From assembly GCA_019137255.1 (NCBI GenBank), contig WPDH01000120.1:1-64000 (forward strand): DNA of 64,000 nucleotides. The letters run 5' to 3'. The notes beneath the pieces are model-generated. The model was given only the letters and a program-made list of their open reading frames with translations. It was not told the origin of the DNA and made no database searches. The position numbers and the translations under genes were made by a program. The DNA is from Corinectria fuckeliana (Eukaryota > Ascomycota > Sordariomycetes > Hypocreales > Nectriaceae). Numbering within the stretch: the stretch's first letter is position 1; each line of letters opens with the position of its first letter. Of the stretch, positions 56,442 through 64,000 are shown in pieces.

Positions 56442-59400
56442 TGAAGTGACTGGGCTTCTTGTCGGCTGCAGGGAAGAGTAATCTATTCGTTTACACATGA
56501 CACGAAACAATGTATTGCAGGAGGATGAAGAGACGAGTCGGCTCTCCACCACCTACTATTGCCTACTTCGCCAAGGTTATGGCCCGGAAGACACCCGGAC
56601 GGCAATGACTCCCCTCCTTGCCGACATGCACCTTGCCGTCGGTACCCACTACGGTGTGGGCAGGCAACCCGCGGTCGCAGTTTGGGTCGCATGGCTAGAG
56701 AGAAGCCGGTGTCAAGACCTTTCTCTAAGCGCCCTGCGTTACTACAGGACAGAGGACGGGGGAGATGTGACAGGCCGTACCTTGACAGGGTGCTGCAGCT
56801 GGCTTCACAATACCTATCCTTGCTGTGCACGGTAAAATGTGCCGTGTTTCCACAGCATGATCTGGAAGGGTGGCTGTCATTGTTGAATGATGCTTAATTT
56901 ACGAATACTATGCGGTGGACGACATGAGATATCTGTGATCCCTCTGCAGCTATGTCGCGTGAGATTTACACTACTTGCAAGGGAAGCGTAGCCTTATCGA
57001 TCGGCTTGTAGCAGGGGCACGAATACGACGTGAATGCCATTTAGGTAAAAAGTTATAGTATAGCGTGCCACTCTTGGACCATTTCAGCTTCTCCCAAGGC
57101 CCTCACTCAAAGACCAGCTCCGATCCTTCCTTGACTGCCTTGTGTGTTACTGAGCGTTAGACGCGGGTTGACAGTAATTTGATTATTCGAAAGGTAGAAA
57201 ACGAAGAGATGGGCGCTGATGATTATCCTTGTCGATGAAGGAAACAATTAATGACTTGAGGCTGATTGATGTTCTTTACGTAAAGGTTCTTGTGTGACTG
57301 ACAGCCGCAGAGCAGGAAGTCGCGTAGTTGACACTTGGAGAAGTACAAGTCAACATGAGGTACGATCCGAGAATGACAGCCTCGATTACCGATCAATGAA
57401 TTATATGTAAGTGCAAATGCTAGCACCGATACGTAAGCTACGTATGTCGTTGGATGAAAACAGCCCATCGCCAGCACCCCTGACAGCCGAGTTGACACAC
57501 AACTCATGACAGGGCGCCCACCACCTGAAGCTGCAGCCCGAGAGACCGAGGTTCGTTGAGAAAGAAAAAAAGAAGAAGAAAAAAGGGATAAAAAGGTCCC
57601 TAATCGCGACGTTGGGCTCCTCGGCTTCACGCAGGCATGGTAGAAGGAGGCCCGAGTTCAACGCGCTCTTGGGAGTTGAGACTTTGCTCCGTGTGGGGAG
57701 GCACAAGATCTTCACGACGATCGCCACAACCTTCCAATGGAAGCGCAAGCCAGACAGCAACCCCAAAACAAGGCCCGCCCAACGAAAGATCAGGCACCGG
57801 CGGGACACTACGGTAGGATGACAAAAAGCCTCAAAAGGCGATACAGCTCGAGACCGCTCCAGAGCTTCTCCTGCACCCTCAGACGCATGTACCTAGCACG
57901 GAGGAGCCCGCAAAACGAGCGATAACGTTGCTTTTTCGACGTCGTCTTCTTTCCCTTTCATGGCTATTGCACAATTTGTAGATACATGTATACACGATAT
58001 CCATATTCGTACTCCGTACTCAGTACTTTGATAGTCCGTGACCAACCTAGTCATCCGTGGAGAACCAGCGTCCCCGAACTAAAAAAGGGTGTCCGGACGG
58101 CGGAGCAGCTGGCATGGACCCTTCGAGGGTTGACAATCCCCGCCGGGATTTTTCCCACGGCACCCGAAAGGGTTGACGACGATTCAACGACTGCCAAGAC
58201 AGACAAGGTGGATGGATTTTGCTGATCTCCACAGGTACGAAGTACAGACGGTGGCGACGGTAAGAGACTCGCATCTTCCGGCATAACCATGTAGGCCTAC
58301 GCAGTAGGTACATGGCGCAGGAGAGGGAAAGCAAAAGCCCAAAAAAATACAAACGCAAAAAACAAAAGTGATATGAAACGTGTCCAGGAAGAGGTGACCG
58401 CGACCTCAGATCCGGATCTCGTGGGACAGATTTCTCTATAGGTATGTACTCCGTCACATACGAAGTAGAAGGGACCGCTCAACGGGTAACGGTCCGTCAC
58501 GAGGCCACTCGTTTCATGTGGAAGGCAACTTAGGGGCCTTGGGACCATGATGAACCGTCCTGGCGGAGCTGGAGAACCAGGTCGCGAGGTAAGCGGACAA
58601 ACATGCCAAGTCTAGTTGTGATGACGGGCCTGGATTGGGACTGGTGAACCAGCACTAATAATGACTTAACCCGTAGTTAGTCGGTACTTCGTTGTGGACG
58701 AGAAAGAGACGCGCCAGCCTCGTCCTCGGAGCATTCGCCTCCAACGCTGTCTATTCGCCGTAGACTACATTGCAAGGGTCTTCGGGCGGACGCTAAGGTC
58801 TGACCAACGGAGAATGAATTGCTTCTTTTCAAGGTGCCCCTCTTCTCTCATCAGGCCTTGCCGGGCCGCGCCTCTGTTAGTTGCCAAATTGCGAGCCAGC
58901 CAATGGCCGTGGTGGGTATCTGAAGGTGGTGAAGGCGGGAACCAAGCCGGTCGGAGCTAATTTCCAGCTACGCGTTTGGGGCGTCATCTGAGGGAAATCG
59001 ATTCTAGGACTGTCATCACAATCACCCGCCAGCGTCGCAGAATAAGAGGCACAAGTGATTGATGTTGCAGGAGTGGGGATCAGTGGTGGCGGATGGCTCG
59101 TCGATTAGACTGAGGATGAGATGAGATGAGGGATACTGCATCGTCGGTCAGGTTCTCCGAATCGGACTTGTCAATCACTCTCCATAATGCGCCCATCAGC
59201 GTAGCATCAGTATCTGGAACCCATGGCCCTTTCCTGGGAAACCTTCTTTGTGCACGTGCCAGTGTCGTCCGTAGTGTATTATCTGAGCATTAAACCTGGC
59301 TGATAGCACCATGATGACCAAGGGAGTTGACTCTGGGGACCACTGCTCGGCAGCCTGGCAACTGTCAGTTAACGCCGATCTTTGCAAGACATGGGCGTCG

Positions 59401-60120
59401 ATTCCTCAATTGACTTGCGGCGCTGTTTGTGCAGGGAGCTCTCGGCGAGATGCTAAGATGAGACGAAGCTGACGCAAGAGATGGAGCGTTTACGAGAGAA
59501 CACGGACACCCATAGACAGGATAAGGCGGGCGATGTAGGATGACGCTGGATCGGATTGACATGATCCGAAGAGGCGACATCAGCTTCTTGGACAGAAGCC
59601 CAACAGTTCCCAGGATGACGAGCTCCTTTCGGAGCGGAGCTCTGCTGTTGACACTTTAGACGAAGCCGCGGTGGAGAGCAAAGCAGGGCTCAACAACAGT
59701 CATCTGGGGTACATACAGCACTGGTTGACTGGATACCCGGACGTGCATATGTGCCATTGCCGTGCATTCATGACCCTCAGGCCTCTGATCCCTACTGCGT
59801 AGGTAGACAGACACTAAGGGTTGACTTGTGTTGGCCCTATCTGGTATGGATGTCAGGAAGCCAAGATGTAGGATGTCAGGATGTGGACGGAGTGGTATCG
59901 CTGTTCCGAGTCCGCGTCGGCATCTCTCTCTGCATGACTTCCGTGTGAGATAAAGTGACGCGCAGGTGTTAGATTATAATGCAACTCAATCAATATTCTG
60001 AGCCAATTTGAAATTCGGCCGTCGTCTGTGGTGCCCCCTGGCGAAATGGCAGTGTGATAGCCGGAGCAGGCCAAGAAGCCTGCAGTCGCTTATCCGTGAG
60101 TTTAATGCAGTTTCTTCCGA

Positions 60121-60181
60121 GCAGCGTCTTCGCCCTGCGATGCAGCGTCTTCGCCGCTACGCCTTTGGTGCAGCGTCTTCG
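60121..60181. repeat. Three copies of GCAGCGTCTTCG at 21- and 28-bp spacing
   Basis: Identical 12-mers start at 60121, 60142 and 60170. The spacings are multiples of seven, and the intervening DNA is GC-rich (GCC/CGC). No protein frame explains it. Confidence 0.75.
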
Positions 60182-61050
60182 GTGCTATCGGGCAAGGCTG
60201 TGAGATGGAATCCATGGATACGGATGTGATATGATATGTCAGGATGAGTTGGGATGAGATTGGCTGAGACCTGGGTTAGTTGACGTTGACCCTGATATTT
60301 GCCCCTGCTTTGGGCTCTCGCTTGCACTCATCCCTCGCATGGTGCCTGACATCCAAACGGCTGCATTTGGCATGACGGCAGGCCGTGCGGGATCGAGCGG
60401 AGTGAGGTAGATAGCCCATGTTGCCTTGGAGTCTGTGAGGCCTTGGAACTTTGGAAGACGGACACGGAATTGTAATGACTGTGCGTGCTTCCTGACGACG
60501 CCTACCAGTTTATCCGCTACAGTTGAGTAAAGGGTCTTGAGGCGGATACGTAATTGAGGCCAGGGGAAACATGGATATCCGATGCCTCGAATTTCAACAT
60601 TGCTTTTGTCGAAGGCGCAGGAAGCATGAGGGGTCTTCCTGGTAAGTGAACCGATGCTCTCTTTTCTTCTTCCTTCCCTTGCCATGATCGAGCTGAAAGA
60701 CGACCGTTGGAGCTTCCGGGGCCGTTTGATCGACAGAAAAAGAAGAGGGTCACCTGCACGCACAGGTGATAGTGATGGAGAGATGTGACGAGGAGCAAGG
60801 ACGCACCATGTGGCTATCTGCACGTGTGCGGCGGGCGATGGACCTCTTGCTTCTGGTTCTCCGAACAGAGGCAAGAGGAAACAGACCAGGCTAATCTAAT
60901 GGAAGATCAACATGCGTTTGCAAAAGACTCAAGAGGTGCCAGCATGTTCCATGTGAACTCGTGTTGTACATAGTACGAGTGCAGGTGGAAGAAAGCCCTG
61001 TCTGTATCGGGTGGGATCAACGAGGAGGAAATTACGGCCCCAGAGGAGAC

Positions 61051-61114
61051 CTAGCTAGGGAAATCTTACAGGGAAATCTTAGTTAAGTAGGCGCCTTAGG
61101 GGCTCCCTAGCTAG
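61051..61114. repeat. 11-bp inverted repeat CTAGCTAGGGA with internal direct repeat
   Basis: CTAGCTAGGGA (61051-61061) and its exact inverse TCCCTAGCTAG (61104-61114) flank 42 bp. GGGAAATCTTA occurs twice inside the left half (61058 and 61071). The CTAGCTAG core is shared with the hairpin at 8735-8790, so the two may be relics of one small repeat family. Confidence 0.6.
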
Positions 61115-63749
61115 CGGCACCTTCCAGGGGAGCTTTTCTGGGAGCGCGCCCTATTTCTGTCTGTACGGCCCCTGAAGCCTGCGAGTACATAAGTAGTACT
61201 ACGTAGATACTAGTAGGCCTACTATGGATGTAGATACCACTACTAGCTCGGGCAGGTTGTGACTTCCATGTTGGAGAGCTTATTAGACCTAGAGCCGGCT
61301 ACCTCAGGCAGGAACGGTGCGAAATTTCCACCACTTACATATTACTACCTCGATGCTCGATAGCATCCATACCTAGCATGGACTTTACGACACTTCACTT
61401 CAACGTTTCCTTTTTACCAACCTGCAACTGGAGCATGGCTGCTACCGCCGGGTCAGAACCCTGCCGTCTTGCACAGATCGTGCCCAAGCACAAATGTGAT
61501 AATCACGCCTTCTCACTTGTCTGTCTGATTATCACTTTACAGTTCACCTTCAAGGATAGCTGCTAAGTGGGTAGAGGGACCGGGGGCAAGCTCTCCCCGG
61601 GGGACCCCAGTCCATCAGCCAAGGCTACCAGCTACATAGGAAGCTAGGCCGAGCCAAGCCCCTTGCCTGTCGACGCCAATCGAGAATGGGCGCCGCCGCG
61701 TCCGAGGACGAGAAACAGGAAACGAGAAACAAGAGAGCCGCGACGGAACGCGACTCGAATTGACTTGACTTGTGGAAACCCATCAGAGTGAGTGGAATCA
61801 CGAGGACGGCTGAAAGCTGGCCCGTATGTATCACCTTATGTCTCACCCCACAAGTGTGTAAGCCACTTACTTGGTTGGATACTTGGATACCTATCTATTG
61901 CGATTTCCTTTCAAGCCCCGAGCGAGAACTGAGAGGTCGAGTTGCGATATGCCCCAATCAACTCTTCTCATCCTCTCCTTTTACCCTGGTTGGCATCCCA
62001 TCTCCGCGTCGGGCCCCCTCACCCCATCTATCTACCCCCTCCATCTCCAATCGTCAGTCGTCAAGCCTCGTCGACCCTTAATCAAACAGCCATGCCCATC
62101 CTCTCGGGTTTCCGGCTTCGCTCCACGTTCCCGCGCCTCCGCCCAACAAGTCCACTTCGTCTTCCCTCGACCGACTGGGGCCCATGTCTAATGTCCGGTC
62201 CCCTGTCGCCTCCGCCGATACGTATCGGCCTCTACGGACGCGGGCACTCACACTAAGCTACTACGCAGCAGTAAGTACTGCTGCACGTCCTTCGTCCTGC
62301 AGGCATCGACTTCGGGCTGCTCTCCTCACAGGCTCGCGCTCACTCTTCTTGTGGTCTCCTCGCTGTCTCCTCCACAGCTGTTCGCCTTGGTCGGCTTGTT
62401 TTGGTCTGGCCTGGCTCTGGCGTGGCCCGCGCCGACGAACGAACGTACAAGTGGATACATAACGAGGTCCCGGGTCTTTATGCCTGCGCATGCTCTGATC
62501 GACTTTTGTCATCTCCTCTACCATAGCAGAAACCTGCTGCTCCTCTTCCTTCTTTTGATTCCACTATCTTCCTTTCCCAAGTCGCTTCCTCTTGGCCTGG
62601 ACTGGTGCTGGTGCTGGTACTGCGTCTTTATGCCTTTCGCGTTCCTCCGTCCTACTACCCGCGACGACTACTCATCCACCATCTCGTACACCGTTGTCGC
62701 ACTGTCTTCTGGACAAGAGGCCATGACGCACCGACTGCCTGGAAGCTCGTGAGTTGAACGAGGTTGGACTGTAGCGCTAAATACTCCGCGCTTTTCTCTT
62801 GGTGAGTACTCGGACCATTGCGCAGACCGTGATACCTCCGCCGCCACGACCAACCCTCTTGTTTCCACAGCACAGTCTTCTTGGCTTCCCTAGTACCCGC
62901 GCATTGCAACGGCGCATCGCCTTTCAGTCCGCGATTAGCTAACTTCCACCTAGTTTGCGAATTTGTCCTTGATTTATCTCCTCACATTCGCCTACCGATA
63001 TCGAGCTTACATTCCTACGCCCTGTTGAACCGACGATTGCAAAGGAGCCTATCCAATCGTCAGGACCTTTGGATCTCACTTACACAATCACGAAGAGCTT
63101 TCTACCACGAACTCCGCCATCGCCATCACCAAGCTACAATAAACGGCAGACTCTGCACGGCCGATCCTTTATATGAATCGACTAGTCCACGATCTTACTC
63201 ATCGCCAACTTTTCTTTTATCTGCCCTCGTCTCAGAATCGGGTATTTCTGATTACACGTACTATTCTCTAAGGTCTGTAGGGAACCCGACGACGTGCTCC
63301 CGAGCCCTTCAACAAGCGAAAGATCTATGGGCAACGAGGAATCTTGAGACTGACTAGTCAATTGAGTCACAGGCACAGCCTCAATCTTCATTTTCAAGAT
63401 CGTATTAAAATCCTGTCATTTTTCTCTTCTGTAAGTCCATCGGCGTCAACTTGGACCCCAAATCTCTTGGGACACCCGTCATAGAACATTATTGTCCACG
63501 CCAATCGAGTTGCTTTTCCGGGATGCTGATCGTGAGCGGGAACAGTGCTGCATTGATACAACAACGTCCGCGAAACGGAAAACGCTTTCTGTCACCCCGA
63601 GGATTGCTAGCTTTTTCTTGCAAGGGTCGCCGTGGTTGCGTATAACTGCTTGGTTCCATAAGCTTGCCTTCGCCGAGACGACTAGCCTCTGTCCAGTCAA
63701 AGGGGCAGTTTGATGCTGGAACTGGTCATCGATAGTTTCGGTTTCGTCC

Positions 63750-64000
63750 ATGACACTCCCTCATAGTCGAAAAGCTGCATCCGCCAAGATGGGTGCGTGG
63801 GAGACAGATGACGAGTACCTTAGCGGTCCGGCAGCGACATCGCTACCAACACCACAGGACACACCTTATCGAACCCCATCGAGGACTTCAAGGAGGTCCC
63901 GACGTTCAGTCACCCCGCCTGGCCACGGTACCTCGCCGCCTCCCATGCCCAGCGAGAAGGGCTCCAAGAGATCCTCCAGGGACATCACGACAGACGAGAC
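63750..64000 (+). CDS. N-terminal fragment of an unknown protein, running off the window
   Basis: An ATG at 63750 opens a frame that continues to the window edge (83 codons visible). A second in-frame ATG at 63789 has a better context (AAGATGG) and may be the true start. The visible product is hydrophilic and disordered: acidic at first (GAWETDDEYLSGP), then rich in Ser, Thr, Pro and Arg (PSRTSRRSRRSVTPPG). That is a typical regulatory N-terminus of a fungal transporter, kinase or signalling protein, but it gives no identity. About 1.8 kb of pyrimidine-rich sequence upstream fits a long leader. Truncated by the window; called as coding because of the open frame and composition only. Confidence 0.5.
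   Translation, partial: MTLPHSRKAASAKMGAWETDDEYLSGPAATSLPTPQDTPYRTPSRTSRRSRRSVTPPGHGTSPPPMPSEKGSKRSSRDITTDE

Larger units (their letters stand above)
56442..63749. other. 7.3-kb gene-free stretch
   Basis: The largest gap in the window. No frame is convincing: 60239-60874 (-) and 62881-63357 (+) have no domains. It contains a triple GCAGCGTCTTCG repeat (60121-60181), an inverted repeat with an internal direct repeat (61051-61114), TACTCCGTA-type palindromes (58010, 58446), and, from about 61920 to 63749, long pyrimidine-rich sequence that looks like the leader, possibly with introns, of the gene starting at 63750. Confidence 0.5.

Noticed and set aside
62881..63357. 158-codon frame upstream of the right-edge gene
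   Set aside because: Reads like pyrimidine-rich leader (Ser/Leu/Pro/His-rich) and has no motif; more likely part of a 5' untranslated region.

Overview
The window is nuclear DNA from a filamentous ascomycete, most likely a hypocrealean sordariomycete. The grounds are spliceosomal introns of about 47-164 nt with GTRNGT donors and YAG acceptors, Kozak-like starts (GCCACCATG at 7189), pyrimidine-rich leaders, a class III chitin synthase, a clock-controlled-protein-6-like GPI wall protein, an Opy2 anchor and a RasB-type GTPase. The order-level placement is an inference from overall look. Exon boundaries were set by hand from splice signals and reading-frame continuity.

Left third (1-18.8 kb): a small BRCT-domain protein (+), a PrpE/ACSS3-type short-chain acyl-CoA synthetase (-) with possible targeting signals at both ends, a small GPI-type wall protein (-), then 5.7 kb without a recognisable gene. 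It ends with a PIG3-type quinone oxidoreductase (+) converging on a dienelactone-hydrolase-family protein (-), their stops 91 bp apart.

Middle (18.8-40.5 kb), the gene-dense core: an AT-rich island with a 23-bp tandem repeat, then RPA1/RFA1 (+), a DHA1-type MFS transporter (+), a PLP-dependent serine/threonine dehydratase-racemase (-), ketol-acid reductoisomerase ILV5 (-), the NEDD8-conjugating enzyme UBC12 (-), class III chitin synthase (-) and, after a 5.2-kb gap, OPY2 (+). Chitin synthase, OPY2, the Ras GTPase and the GPI protein all serve the cell surface or its signalling. The dehydratase family and ILV5 both touch threonine/branched-chain amino-acid metabolism, but nothing in the sequence shows they are co-regulated.

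Right third (40.5-64 kb) is gene-poor: a RasB-type GTPase (-), a type II haloacid-dehalogenase-like hydrolase (-) divergent from an unrecognised six-helix membrane protein (+), and the start of an unknown gene (+) running off the end. The gaps between them (5.2-7.3 kb) hold microsatellites, G-runs, short palindromes and pyrimidine-rich stretches. No CRISPR array, rRNA, convincing tRNA, intact transposon or secondary-metabolite core gene was seen. I found no single clearly new system. The best leads are the possibly dual-targeted acyl-CoA synthetase, the frame-preserving OPY2 intron, the divergent hydrolase/membrane-protein pair, and the long transcript-like gene deserts.
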